The notes under the pieces were generated by a model. The model saw only the letters and a program-made list of their open reading frames with translations. It was not told where the DNA came from and searched no databases. A program made the translations under genes and the position numbers. From Phorcus lineatus (Eukaryota > Mollusca > Gastropoda > Trochida > Trochidae), in assembly GCA_921293015.1 (NCBI GenBank), contig OV121097.1, forward strand, positions 27,377,429 to 27,441,428: a stretch of DNA of 64,000 bases, given 5' to 3'. This document shows, in pieces, positions 47,430 through 59,045 of this stretch. Position 1 is the first letter of the stretch, and each line of letters opens with the position of its first letter.

Positions 47430-47744
47430 GTAAGTCACGATACGATGTTCCTTCCGAGGTTACAGGGATTTGTGAAAATACGAACTGTTTGTGTGTTGAC
47501 GCTTGAACTGTTGTGATAACATTTTGAAATAAAATAATGGAATTATTTTCATGATTTAATAACTTTAGACGATACATGTTTATATTTTACCTGGAAAGTT
47601 GTAAGCATCATAATTGCTACATAATGTCAGTTTTTGAACATGACATATTTATTTTCCTCTTAATTAATAGTTTTTCTAAAAAAATATTTCGTAAGATTTC
47701 AGGTAAAATCAAGGAGCATCAAGAATGGAGGACTAGATTTGGTG

Positions 47745-47930
47745 AGTCGAGGTAATAAGGGGTTTAATGCCGCTTCCAAGACTTCTATCACTTATATCCC
47801 AGCTGCTAGTATTATTGCAGGGAGAAAACCCGCAATACCTTTGGGGCTATGCATTGCAGTGAAACCTACAAGCATCGGCTGGAACTAGCGAAACATAGGT
47901 GGAACTAAAATTCAGTGTAGCGACTAGAAA
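47745..47930 (-). repeat. SINE copy 12, 5'-truncated
   Basis: Minus orientation, from gtcgaggtaataaggggttt to attcagtgtagc; the head is missing. Moderately diverged. No clear duplication. Confidence 0.9.
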
Positions 47931-48185
47931 ATATAAACATGGTTCCTCATCCAGGTTAGATGATCCCAAGAATTAATTGCAAATTTTTTAAATATGTGAT
48001 CGTAACAATCTATATTTTTAGAATGATTATAATTGTATACTCTATTAAAATATATCTTTTAACACAAAAAGTCAATCTAAAATCAAAGAGTTACTTTCTT
48101 CAATGTTTCATTTTGCTTCCAAGAATCAGTTAAACGATTTTACACAAACAACACATCAAAACCAGTCTCCCTTTTCAATCCCTCT

Positions 48186-48400
48186 CCAGGTTTACAACAG
48201 GTGAGTTGAAACCTGCCATGTTCCTCAGGTAATTACAGGTAATTACACACCAGGTGAGGGAGATTCAGGTAGTGAATGCAGGTATATCCCGACGAGTGCA
48301 TCGTTTGATCTAATATTGGAGTATCCAAGGCAGGTCCAGAGGTTATAAAAGCCTGATAAGAACTCACTGGTGCGTGAATGGAAGCTGGTATCCAGAATTG
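48186..48400 (+). promoter_or_regulatory. Candidate TATA promoter with CAGGTA/CAGGTG cluster
   Basis: TATAAAAG at 48344-48351 is followed 20-30 bp later by an initiator-like aactcactgg. In the 150 bp upstream CAGGT occurs eight times (acaggtgag, tcaggtaattac, caggtaattac, ccaggtgag, tcaggtag, gcaggtat, ggcaggtcc, tccaggttt). A 10-bp unit (caggtaatta) is doubled at about 48228-48247. ATG at 48378 opens a 34-codon frame (MEAGIQNCVYLLSQD...) with a possible hydrophobic end. CAGGTG/CAGGTA sites bind Snail/Zeb-type and related factors; TAATTA binds homeodomains. Direction and use are inferred. Confidence 0.4.
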
Positions 48401-49288
48401 TGTTTACCTTTTATCACAGGATATTAATTTATGGTTTCTTTTCTGTTTATCATTTTGTAACCATCACACCAAATATGATTGAATTGATAAGTACAAAAAC
48501 ATATGAAAGCACAAACAAATAAATAGACATAACAATCTAAAAAAAATAAACAACAAGGTAAACAACAAAAGATACCAACTAAGAAATGTTTTTGTTATGT
48601 CATCCACTATTTGCAATATACATTTCATTTGTCACTGAATTTATGTATGAATATACTTTTTAGAAATTCATTGTAATCATACCTTATTGAACCAAATATT
48701 GTCAAATCCTAAATTTTTCATCCATGAAATTACTGTGAATACTTAGGCGACATCCAACATACTGAATGCAAATACATTGTATTTTTACATGAATTTCACC
48801 TGCAATTTTACCTGTAATTATTGTCTTTAAAATACATGCACATGTCAACATCGCTTTCTGACATCCATGACTGGTTTATATAACAACCATAAAAGCTTAA
48901 TGCTTCCTTTCCATAGCTGTAATAGTTGCATGTGCCTGTTAAGGCTTTATATTTGATGTAATTTTCTTTTTTACCTGTAATTATATGCATTACAATATCA
49001 TCTGTGGCTGTTCATGTAGCAGCACTGTCTAGACATATGTTACCTGCATGATTTGCACTTATTAAAGGGACAGTTACACAAAGATAACATTATGGAGAAA
49101 AACAGAACGATATATACCTCTGTTTTGTGTAACAATGGCAAGTTTGGTACTATCAATTATTGATATGAGCCATTCATCTGAATTTCATTTGCACAATGAG
49201 CACAGAAAGACTATTATCTTATGATTATTTATCTGTATTTGTTTATTCCTTTAATCAAGATATGACATCCTTGTATCTATTGTAAAAT
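48401..49288. other. No supported gene
   Basis: AT-rich; no exon is supported. Confidence 0.4.
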
Positions 49289-49312
49289 TAGTAAGTAAGT
49301 AAGTAAGTAAAG
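49289..49312 (+). repeat. (AGTA)n microsatellite
   Basis: About five to six tandem copies of agta. Confidence 0.95.
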
Positions 49313-51961
49313 CCAAAAAAAACAAAAAACAAAATGGCAGCCTGAAAGTCAACAACATTTTATCTTTAAATGAAAGACATTATCCCCTTGATACACCTAT
49401 TTTTTATGAAGGGGACAAAAAACTCTGAGCCAACCATTGATAACTATTTTAAGTTATGTGAACAGCTTTTTGATAGAAATGAGGGCAACTTCTTCTGAAG
49501 TGAAATTGATATCAACGTTGATACAAATAATGATGTGCTCTAACTATTGAAAATTTGAAGTGGGTGGCAACTTAATTCTAACTCAGTGGCTCATATTAAG
49601 TGGGTGGCAGTTATCTATGAAGTATATGTGGCAACTTATTTTTAAAAACAGCAACAGTCTCTTTGAATTTCGATCCAATTAGGAGATACGTCTATCTAAA
49701 GTAAAAAGCATGAAACTATCGTTTTTTTCACAATGTTTAATGTACTCTGTTTTTAATGTCTTAGGCATGTCTTCACAGGATAGTTTATAACATTGTGTCA
49801 ATTAGGGAGGTTTTTTATCTTAAAGGTTGTATTTCAACTTCCTTTTATTTTTTGTTTAGAAGTGTTTATTTTGCCTCAAAGAAAATTTCCCTTAGGACAA
49901 ATGATACAGAAAGGGAGTTAACATTTTATGTTTTTAAGTTTATATTTTTATATATAAGTACACATTCTTAGATTTTCTTTTCATTTCTTGCTTACCAGGA
50001 TGTCACTTTGTCTAATTTTTTAGCTTTGTTTGATAAATTTATCTTGACAAATAATTCAAACAAAAAACACTGCAAATATTTATTGTAGAAGTTTTGAAAA
50101 ATGTTAGCACATTAAGTTGAATACAAAGTAAAGGGGGGGAGTACTGTCAAAACACAGAGATGAAATTCGTTTTGAATACAACATTTAATTGTAACGTTTC
50201 GGGGGCCGTTGGACACAAGTTTGCATACATAAATTTAATTCTCTACTTTCACATTTGATTGCACCAATCGTTTTTAATCAGACTTTTCCCGATGATATGA
50301 AAAAAACATAGCTTATACTTATACTTGAAGGAATAGGTAGTATTTTGAGGGAATATATGTCTCCCAGCATGAGCAGTTTTAGTTATCATCACAATAGTAA
50401 TCAAAAATATAGAAAAAAGAAGATCCTTATGTCTCTTTTGTTTACATTAAATCTATCATAATCATGTTGCTCATATTTCCAATCTTTTTCACATAAAAAA
50501 CCCCCCATCTCAAAATCATCATTGTGTCAGCCACAGAGGCCATAAAGAAATTAGAACATTATATTCTAGGAAATAAATGGGTATGCAATTTATCTTGAAA
50601 CTAAACTTCCTTAAAAGCCATCCAGCTTCACACTGTTGCAGTAACACAGTATATTATCGTAGAAAATAAAGATGAGCTACATCAATAGAATCAAAAGTCT
50701 GCTCCTAAACTTAGAATTTTTAAAAATAAATCTTCAATTTTAAACATCCATTTCAAATCAACTACACAAAGTCGAAATATTCCTCATAGATACAGAAGCA
50801 ATACTTACACAAATGCTAGAAATCCAAGGAAATACTCCTCAACTCCATGCAGGGTAGAAATCCCCTCCCAAATGGCTAATCCTTTATACAAATACAGAGC
50901 GAAGCACTGCTAGGAGCTTTCTGAAGCTGTCAAGCCTAAACCAAACAATAAGCATGTTTAACACTGGTCAGGGGTTTACTTACAATATAAACTAGAGGTG
51001 AAATATGGACACTGTCCAGACACTATTTGTATACCTCCCTCGTTATAACACCATTACTCGTATTCATGTTTAAGTCCATAGAAAGTTAAATATTTAATAT
51101 CGTACATGACGACAAATTGTTTGTTGTCAAATGTATTTTTCTGCATAATGGTAAAAATGGAACTCTTTTATTTGAAATGTTCAGATTGTGTTATACTGGA
51201 TCTTCCGGACCTCTATAATTGGGAGTGATATGCTGAAAATTCTCATTATTTTTCTGTCTAATTAATTCAAGGATTTTCTGGTATGAGTGTTGTTAAGACC
51301 ACCAACATTGTCAAGATGAAAGGGGCAATCATCATGTGTTTACTTTGAATAACATATCTTATGCAACCTTGTTTTTGTAGATTGAGCTAAGAAAAGGTAA
51401 GCCTGTAATCAAAATCATGAGATTATATTGTTTAATCATTTTGACTAACTTTAAATCTTTTTGATAAAAAACATCAAAACACAAAAACAAAGTTCAAAAT
51501 GCTTATCAAAATATTTTTATCAATTTCATATTCATATCATATCATTAATACTTCTGATGAAAATTATTTAATTGAGAGTAAAAGAGACCCATAAAACCCA
51601 AAGAAAGTTTAACCATCATGCTCGTTTTAGAGATCACATAAATCGTACCTCAAATTAGTGGTAAATATATGGTTTAATAATTCAACACAGCAGTTTCAAA
51701 TGCTGTATTTCAACAAAGTTAAGGACTAATCATACAACACATTTCTCAAAGACACCATTATGTTTAAAACCATCATAGATCTGATAAATCCTACAGAGAA
51801 ATATCTTCTAATTACTTGCCTCATTAGTGGTATGCATGGTTTATCTCTGGTCAATTATCTCCCTTGCTGACAGACAGCTAACAGGTCATGTGGATAAGTA
51901 GACTGACAATGAGTCTTTTTAAATTAATTTTGTAAAATTAATGGAAAGAAATATGAACCTG
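49313..51961. other. No supported gene
   Basis: AT-rich with no exon-like patch except short CpG-bearing sequence near 50195-50215. No ordered repeat was seen. Confidence 0.4.
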
Positions 51962-52055
51962 GGCCTAGATTTTCAAAGCTCTCTTAGCCCTAAGATAGTC
52001 GTAATTACCAAACATTGACTTACAACTAACTTAGCTTCGAAAATCTAGTCCCTGG
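51962..52055 (+). mobile_element. Palindromic foldback element, copy 2
   Basis: gggcctagattttcaaagct, ctcttagccctaagatagtcgt and the right arm ending agcttcgaaaatctagtccc are the same family as 22483-22596. The right arm has lost about 20 bp. SINE copy 13 is inserted at its right edge. Confidence 0.85.
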
Positions 52056-52058
52056 AAA

Positions 52059-52373
52059 ATAAGGGTCTGGATAGCACAGTTGTTATAATGGTTATATCTT
52101 CGGATCAAGACATCTGGGATTCAAATCATGTTGTGGTTCGAATCCCGCCAGGGACGCGGCAACTTTGCAGAAGAGAACTGTTCTACAAGAGGTAAAGTTT
52201 GGATGAAATGCTACACTGAATTTCAGCGCAGTACCAATCATGGTTCGCTACTTACAGTCGATGCTCACAGGTTTCACCGCATTGCATAGTCACAATGTTT
52301 TGGGCTTTCTCCCTGCAGTAAAACTAGCAGTAGAGATATAAGTGAAATACTCTTGAAAGCGGCGTTAAACTGA
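52059..52373 (+). repeat. SINE copy 13, nearly complete, 8-bp TSD
   Basis: Plus-strand copy from ggtctggatagcacagttgt to ggcggcgttaaactga. CCTGGAAA duplications lie at 52051-52058 and 52374-52381. The B-box region is expanded: a mutated ctgggattcaaatc precedes an intact gtggttcgaatcccgcc. Confidence 0.93.
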
Positions 52374-52484
52374 CCTGGAAACTACACATGCATACATGAG
52401 ACAGTAATAAATCAGGTCATGGCTAAGAAAATAATTATTCAAAATTTGCATGACAGGTCCAAGATTTAAACATAACTTTTATGT

Positions 52485-53230
52485 AGGATGCTTACAAAGA
52501 GAAAGAAAAATAATGATACAGGGAATAAAAACAGTCTAGATGTTAAAGAAGATAAGATTTGCTGGATAAAAACTTTGTTAATGTGAAATTCACGATGTTT
52601 CTGATGATGGTGATGAAGGAGTAAGCATATTATGTGCGACATCGTGAATTTTACTATAAAGAGGTTGTTGTCCACAAGATCTTGTCTTCCTTATGTATTT
52701 TACTTTAAGATATGCCCATCAAAGACTTGAGGCTGGATGATGAATGGCGTGTTAAGGTTCAAGAAGTTCTAGATTATACACAAATGTCACTGTTCTGTAA
52801 AAACATTTTGCTGCTAAACTCCTGGTTAAAGATGTTTACTTCATGCTTATAATATGGTACCAAAGGTCAAAGTGGATACAAAAGAAATATTCATTCGGGT
52901 TCAGTGATAAAATCTAGATTAAGCACTAAATTAACATAATCGTCAACAAATATTAGATACAAATACTTTTCATTATGGTTCCAAAGTCAAAGTGAATAGA
53001 AGGACAAAAATGTATTAGGGACAATAACAGTCTAGTTGCCACAATGAATGTAACTTTATGCATTGTAAACAAAAATGCCACAAAACACACTTGTTTTTTG
53101 TCAAAGTACCAAAGTCAAAAGTGAATGGTAAGGAATTAAATTTAGTGATTCAGATAAAGTCTAGATGCTGCACCAACTGCACTGCATTGTAAACGCTTTG
53201 GCTGCTACTAAACGACAGGTTTCGAGGCCT
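52485..53230 (+). repeat. ~125-bp degenerate tandem array
   Basis: ggtaccaaaggtcaaagtgg-like blocks lie near 52857, 52977 and 53104 (periods about 120 and 127). A companion block (gtctagatgctgca-like, then gcattgtaaac and gctgctactaaac) is in step with them. Older units are suggested back to about 52490. Confidence 0.7.
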
Positions 53231-53340
53231 GTACATCGTGTATGCACGTTTCTGACAGGAGGGCAGATGCACTATCTACGTGTGCGCCATAGTTACATAT
53301 ATCAGGGTCTACAACACAGAAGCATTCAGCGTACAGGTTG
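53225..53340. other. High-complexity patch, possible exon, strand unclear
   Basis: A CpG-bearing island between tandem array and AT-rich DNA. On the plus strand it is bounded by gacag and ACAG|GTTGAT, with an open frame (VSRPVHRVCTFLTGGQMHYL...). On the minus strand a good acceptor (tgcttctgtgttgtag) precedes PDICNYGAHVDSASALLSET and a stop 14 codons later. Neither peptide is recognised. It could equally be a conserved non-coding element. Confidence 0.25.
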
Positions 53341-53345
53341 ATCAT

Positions 53346-54982
53346 AAAATACATACTTACATATGAAAGCTACTTGATACAATGGGGTTCAGTGTTTCTC
53401 AAAGAAGGACATTTTTAAATCTTCAAAAGGGAAGATAAATTTGTCTTAATTACTTTAATGATATTCAAAGGGAGACTTTAATTCCAGTTTATAAAGATTT
53501 AAAACAGAAAGAAGAAACTTGCAGGTGGTATGATAGAACATTGCAACTTTTAGAAACCCATTACAAAATTTATTTTAAAATGAAAATGAATAATTTCTTC
53601 TATTTGACTTATGCAATTACAAGAAAACTCCACACAATAAAAAACAAGTTGACATTTGTCTCCACTGTTAAAACATTTCTTCCAGCCTAATATGCTCTTT
53701 TAAAGTAATATACTGTAAGATCATATAAAGATGATCAGACAGCGATGGCCAGGGTTTCAGAATTTAAGAAATAATGATAATGGTCTATTTTCTATATTTT
53801 AGTGCAATGTAAGGGTGCTACTAAGACTGACTTAATGCTAAGGCTGTTTCTAGAAGAAGAGCCTAGATACCTCTACATCGATCACCTTCAGTCTTTACGA
53901 TTGTAACTCAATGTTATAATGTGGACCAACAGCCTTTTAGAACAATGAGACTTAGTACAAAGATGCCAAACAGCTTCTGATACCACATCAATAGATAATT
54001 CCGAAAATTATCAATCCTTTGATACATTTGGCAAATTTACTCACATTATAAGCATGCACTTATACAAGAAGCTTGTGATCTGAAGAAGCAGATATCTTGT
54101 TATTCTTTGCTGAGAGTGTGCACTGGATGTCTACCGATAATATCAAAATATTTATCAGGTCCTGGTTTGGTTTATAACACATTTCCGAAGCATAAATACT
54201 AACTGCTATTTGTTTAGATGATGAACAAAAAGGTTTTTACATGCAAAGTAAACAGTTATTCAACAGGATAGGTGCCAAAATGATATATTTGTCCTTACTT
54301 TATAAAGTTGAAATTCCTCTTCAATCTATTACTTTTCGAAATTATACCTCATGTTTTTTATGATTGCAATTAAAATAATGTTCACACTTCTTTAATATTA
54401 GTTTCATATTGTGCATAGAACTATGAAGACACAATAACTAACATCCAATCCATGAATGTTTGAATGAAACATTACTTGTATTTTATACAACACCTTAATC
54501 ATTATAACTTTTTATGCATTCATTACTGAAATATAAACATAAGTTTATAAATATAAACTATAAAAATCCTGACCTATAGAATGCTCTGTATACCATGTAG
54601 TGTTGTTTAATTGAATATGAATAAAATAGGATCCTTTAATACAGTCTAGGACATCAATGCAAACTATGAAATTGAACGCCTGAGGAAATAAATCATTTAT
54701 ATAAAGGTAAGTAAATATGAAAATATATTAGTTTATGTGTCATGGTCCTTGTTGCCTTTTGTAAATTTCTAAGTAGTAAGTGTTGTTGTTTTTCTAATTC
54801 TAAAGATTTACTGATCATTAGAAGTTTAATGAACTTTATAATTGTAAGATAGTTTTGTTCATTTTCGAACAATTCAAAAATATTAGGTACATAGTAAAAT
54901 GAAGTATTGCTTCAGTGAACATGGATAAACAAAATAGCCAAACATTGAGCTTTTAACAGACGGCAATTTCACAACAAGGGAG
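53346..54982. other. No supported gene
   Basis: AT-rich; no exon is supported. Confidence 0.4.
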
Positions 54983-55335
54983 CATATCACATCACAACGA
55001 TTCACATCCCGTAACTTTAAACAAAAAGTTATCATAAATAATGAAAATCTGCACATACATCACATATTTCACACATCAGATTACCAATATTTATTATATG
55101 TAGATATATAGAGCAAGCATATATATATATCTCAGAACAGCTAGTAGAAGAGCATTACACATCACAACAATTCTCAAGACATAATTCATAATTCTGTATG
55201 AAATGTGAAAATAAATTATGAAATCCTGCACATATATCAACCAATTTACACATCAGATTACATACACTTATCCTTGCCAATGTAGGTATATAGAGCAAGC
55301 ATAGACATATAAATATATCAGAACAGCAGCTCATA
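54983..55335 (+). repeat. 170-bp tandem duplication
   Basis: Two units begin at 54983 and 55153 (gcatatcacatcacaac and gcattacacatcacaac). Both carry catcagatta and tatagagcaagcata blocks in the same order, 171 bp apart. Confidence 0.85.
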
Positions 55336-55897
55336 TATCAACCCTAATCTTGTCTAAGTGAAGTGCCAACTTGCTAGGTGGAACTGACTTGGCTTGTATA
55401 GGCGTATATCTACACGAAGTATATAAACATCCTGTATCAAGAGTAATTTGATTACATGTTCTTGACCAGCACTACATTATAATTCTTTAGTCTTATCAAA
55501 TTGGTCAAGACACTGTCTGAAAAGAGTTTTTTTTATCACCAAAAAAAGTTTATCTATAAGATTTATTCATAGTGGTTGAAGTTAAAGAGATAAGTAATTT
55601 TGAAAAAAATCTTACAAAAAAAGGGTATAGGCTTTATCACAATTTCAGTGTACATTAAACAAAGATTATTCAATGATGATGAGTTGCAATGTATTTAACA
55701 AGGAGTAGTAATGGTTCTTGAGAGCTTCAATAATTGGTTTAGAAAACCCCTGGAAAAGATGAACTGGAACTCAAACAGTTATAATCAAAGAACCCAATTC
55801 GGACATTTTTTTTAAAAGGGGTGCTTATTTAAGCTGATTACCATAGAATTCATTCATTATGAAAAGCAAAGAAGTAAAGGATGCAAAGAATAGAATA
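55336..55897. other. No gene seen
   Basis: AT-rich; no exon is supported. Confidence 0.4.
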
Positions 55898-55925
55898 CAT
55901 ACATATATATATATACATATATATT
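55898..55925 (+). repeat. TA-rich microsatellite
   Basis: A catacatatatatatatacatatatat tract, left of the hammerhead motif. A second short (TA)n lies right of it at 56052-56066. Confidence 0.9.
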
Positions 55926-55999
55926 AAAATAGTAAAAAGAATGTTCAAACTCTATGGTAGTAAATATTAAAAAGAAGAAGATGAAGTTGAATTACATTT

Positions 56000-56043
56000 G
56001 GCAAACGTTTTCAGCAGGTACGAATTACCTGCTTCATCAGGCC
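56000..56043 (-). ncRNA. Minimal type I hammerhead ribozyme
   Basis: Read 5'-3' on the minus strand: GGC (stem I), CTGATGA (core 3-9, intact), AGCAGGT / loop AATTCGT / ACCTGCT (perfect 7-bp stem II), GAA (core 12-14, intact), the self-complementary AACGTT as minimal helix III, T at the cleavage position (giving a NUH site), and GCC closing stem I. All invariant core residues are present. A loopless palindromic helix III is typical of hammerheads in Penelope-like retroelements and retrozymes, which are thought to cleave as dimers. No reverse-transcriptase frame lies nearby, so this would be a solitary terminal repeat or a non-autonomous element. Not known from sequence alone: whether it is transcribed or active. 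Confidence 0.75.
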
Positions 56044-56071
56044 GTTTAATGCATATATATATATGATATAA

Positions 56072-56181
56072 GTTACAACATTCCGTCAAGGGTGGCATAG
56101 GGATATATTATTCCCGCGAAAAGTTTTAAGCAAGGAGTGGAATAATTTATCCCTATGTCACCCTTGACAGAATGTTATAAC
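56072..56181. mobile_element. Snapback element, ~110 bp
   Basis: The left arm starts gttacaacattccgtcaagg and the right arm ends cccttgacagaatgttataac; arms of about 42 bp pair almost perfectly around a loop of about 25 bp. It lies 28 bp from the hammerhead motif, separated by TA-rich sequence, and may belong to the same insertion. Confidence 0.85.
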
Positions 56182-57394
56182 AAATTAAAGTTACTGAATG
56201 TCTTTAAGTATTATTAAAAAGACAAACAGAAATGAACAACACCTATGACCTAATCACGTGATTTTGATTGATTGACGTGTGAAGGACGCTTTACTTATGT
56301 AGCGGGGTATAAGGGATTTATCATCCATTTGTTTTGGGTCAAGTGGACCAATGAGAAATCGGCATTCTTACATGAGGTAGAATAAGCCCATTCATAATTG
56401 TTTCTTGGCACCATACAGAATAAAAAGACAGTCGCATAAATGCAAGAGGTATTCTTGATGCAAAGCTTCTTGATGAATTGCAGATTGAACAAGAATCTAA
56501 CCATGTTTAAGTAAAACCCTCTAGATTTATCACAAAGGAAAAGTTATGAGACGGATGCTAATTCTTACGGGTTTGGGGGGGGGGGGGGGGAATGTCTATA
56601 TGGAAATGGCACTTATTGCATCATATATGATATTCAAATATTGCCAAGGATATTAACAAATTATGTTGAAAGTGAAAGGAAATCTGTAGATATGTGTGCT
56701 TCAGAGTGCATGGTAAATGGGAGCACATCAATTTAATGCCAAGCAAGAACTCAGAACCCAAAATGCAGAAAATTATATCTTCAAGTTTGTAAATATTAGT
56801 CTGAATACCGGCAAGTAAATGTTAAATGCAATTAATGAACCTACTCTTATGAATGTTAAATGTCTTTCTCATATTTTGCTCTGAACCTAAAATATGAATA
56901 AAATGAATTTTAGTCACTCTTGTCAAGTATTCATTATTTGCAATTTATGGAATGAAACAATGAAATGAAGAGAAACATGTTATCATAAAAATTACTCCCT
57001 AAAATCAAGCTCTTGTTACCAGCATATGTATACAAAGTCAGATATATTTGGTGTACATTTTATTTTCTAATAGAAAATTCGGTTCTTACAAACTTTGCAT
57101 GTATTTTCAACTCTGACAAAATGTCAACCCTAAAATTTAAGTATCATATTTCATTACCCTTGCTAATCAAAATATATATCACATCTTATTAGCATAAATC
57201 ACAAAATCCAAAAATTCCAATCTCTATCTAATCCTCATCTCACTTGTTAACCCTTTCCCATAGTCTACCACCCTCACATGGTTTATCCCAATCGACCCCC
57301 AAACTCTCAGGTGTAAATAAACCAGTCCATCTGTTGACACCTGACCTGGAGTTAATCCCCTCACCTCGCACCTCTCTCAGGTAAACTCTTAGGT
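56182..57394. other. No supported gene; poly-G at 56575-56590
   Basis: AT-rich apart from a CpG-bearing patch at 56230-56310. The 69-codon minus frame at 56295-56504 has no motif. Confidence 0.4.
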
Positions 57395-57965
57395 ATCAAA
57401 CACCATGCTACTTTACTGACCACTACACACCTTTAACAAATATAATGCTGTTTTCCTAAAAACTATGGATCTTTCTTAAACATACGCTACTTCAGTGCCA
57501 GCTTGCACACCTTAACCAAACAAGACACTGTTTTCTCACACATTACAAATGTTTCCTAAACAAAGTACTGTTTTACTGACCACTTGATACATTCATACAT
57601 CTGTGGCTGTGTTCCTAAATTTCACATTTGATATTTTGCTTGCATATTTAGCCAAATGGTTACCAAATTATAAGGTATTAATATGTTAGTAAAGGGATGC
57701 TTCTTTATAATGATAATGAAATTATCTATATGCCAAAACACTACTTTCCTTAAAGCTACTTTTATTTGTTTCTTGGAAAATGGTAAAAATATGAATGGTG
57801 TAAGATTTCTAGACAACTTAACTTCCTCTTTGTCTGTTATAAGACATCTTTGCCTCAAACTACAGATCTTTCACAAATACCATACTACTTAACTGACCAC
57901 TTAGCATCTTAATCAACATCATGCTGTTTCCCTGATAACTAATGTCATGACCTCTGGTGATTATG
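57395..57965 (+). repeat. ~80-bp degenerate array
   Basis: tactttactgaccact-like blocks near 57410, 57486, 57566 and 57884 alternate with atgctgttttcctaaaaact-like blocks near 57445, 57525, 57602 and 57922. About 230 bp in the middle (57640-57870) fit poorly. Eroded relatives continue at 58740-59040. Confidence 0.65.
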
Positions 57966-58243
57966 ATAAGGTATTTACACTAAAGAATTTGATGATAAAA
58001 GTGAGTACCTAATTTATCTGAATCTATTTGCATGTAATTGAAATTTCTTCAGTGAAATCAATGAAGAAATTCCAGTCTTCAAGACATGCTTTGAAAAAAA
58101 GATCAGGTTTAATTTTTTAAATGTAAAATATTATGAAATTAAATCTTGAGTCAGACTACCCACCAATAAAAGATAAGTATGATGTTGAGGAATGGTGCTA
58201 AGGTTTGCTTAGCCTAGTGATTGTTGAATACAGAGGCAATGAT
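57966..58243. other. No gene seen
   Basis: AT-rich sequence up to the next SINE. Confidence 0.4.
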
Positions 58244-58555
58244 CAACCATGGGGTGTAGTGGTTAGTGCACTGGCCTCTCTAGCTAATGGCCCGAGTTTG
58301 AATCCAGGTAGAGACACGAAAAATTCTTGACCTGGGCCTTACACTGTATTGTGTCCTTGGGCAGGGTATTTTATCTACATTGGACCAGTGCAACCAGCTG
58401 TACAATTGGGTACCTGAATACGGGATAAATGGACCTAAATGGTCACGCGAAGTGCTAAATAGCTACCTCGAAAGTGCAATTCCCTCAGGTTGATAATGTA
58501 TTTTCTATCGCCACTTAGCAGTCCTGGACTGGATATCAGGCGTTAAAATTGTAAT
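58244..58555 (+). repeat. tRNA-derived SINE of a second family
   Basis: Head ggggtgtagtggttagtgca (box A) and cgagtttgaatccagg (box B, one substitution). The body has ttgggcagggtattttatct, acattggaccagtgcaacca, gggtacctga and aagtgc blocks. It ends in the ATT microsatellite, so ATT repeats are its natural tail. The element at 21263-21480 is a relative. Confidence 0.8.
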
Positions 58556-58622
58556 TATTATTATCATTTATTATTATTATTATCATTTATTATCATTATT
58601 ATCATTATTATTATTAATACCA

Positions 58623-58698
<76 letters not shown>

Positions 58699-58700
58699 TA
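58556..58700 (+). repeat. (ATT)n microsatellite, SINE tail
   Basis: A long ATT/ATC tract with a few interruptions, continuous with the SINE 3' end; the last part is about 26 uninterrupted units. Confidence 0.97.
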
Positions 58701-58739
58701 ATCACTTGCTTTTGGACTCCTTTCACAAAGAAACTTTAA

Positions 58740-59040
58740 CTCATCTTAAACATTAAGATTACCCTAATGATTAACTGTACATCACCACTATACTTCTTAG
58801 AGATGTAAATGTCTTAAAAACCACTTTAACAAACACTTAACAAAATAAACAGAAGAATTTAACAAAATTCAAATTACCTAAGTACAAAACCAAACCTTCC
58901 TGAATATTATCTTTGTAAATCCAACAGCAAACAAAATATCTTAATCATCATTAACCACAAGCCTTTTCCTCAATAAACATTTTGGAAACTACTTAAACGC
59001 TATTTCCCTAACCACAAAATAACAAGGTAAATACATACTA
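58740..59040 (+). repeat. Eroded relatives of the ~80-bp array
   Basis: A C/A-rich strand with ttaaacattaag, ttaccctaatgatt and ccactttaacaaacac blocks recalling the array at 57395-57965. Units are hard to delimit. Confidence 0.35.
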
Positions 59041-59045
59041 CTTAC

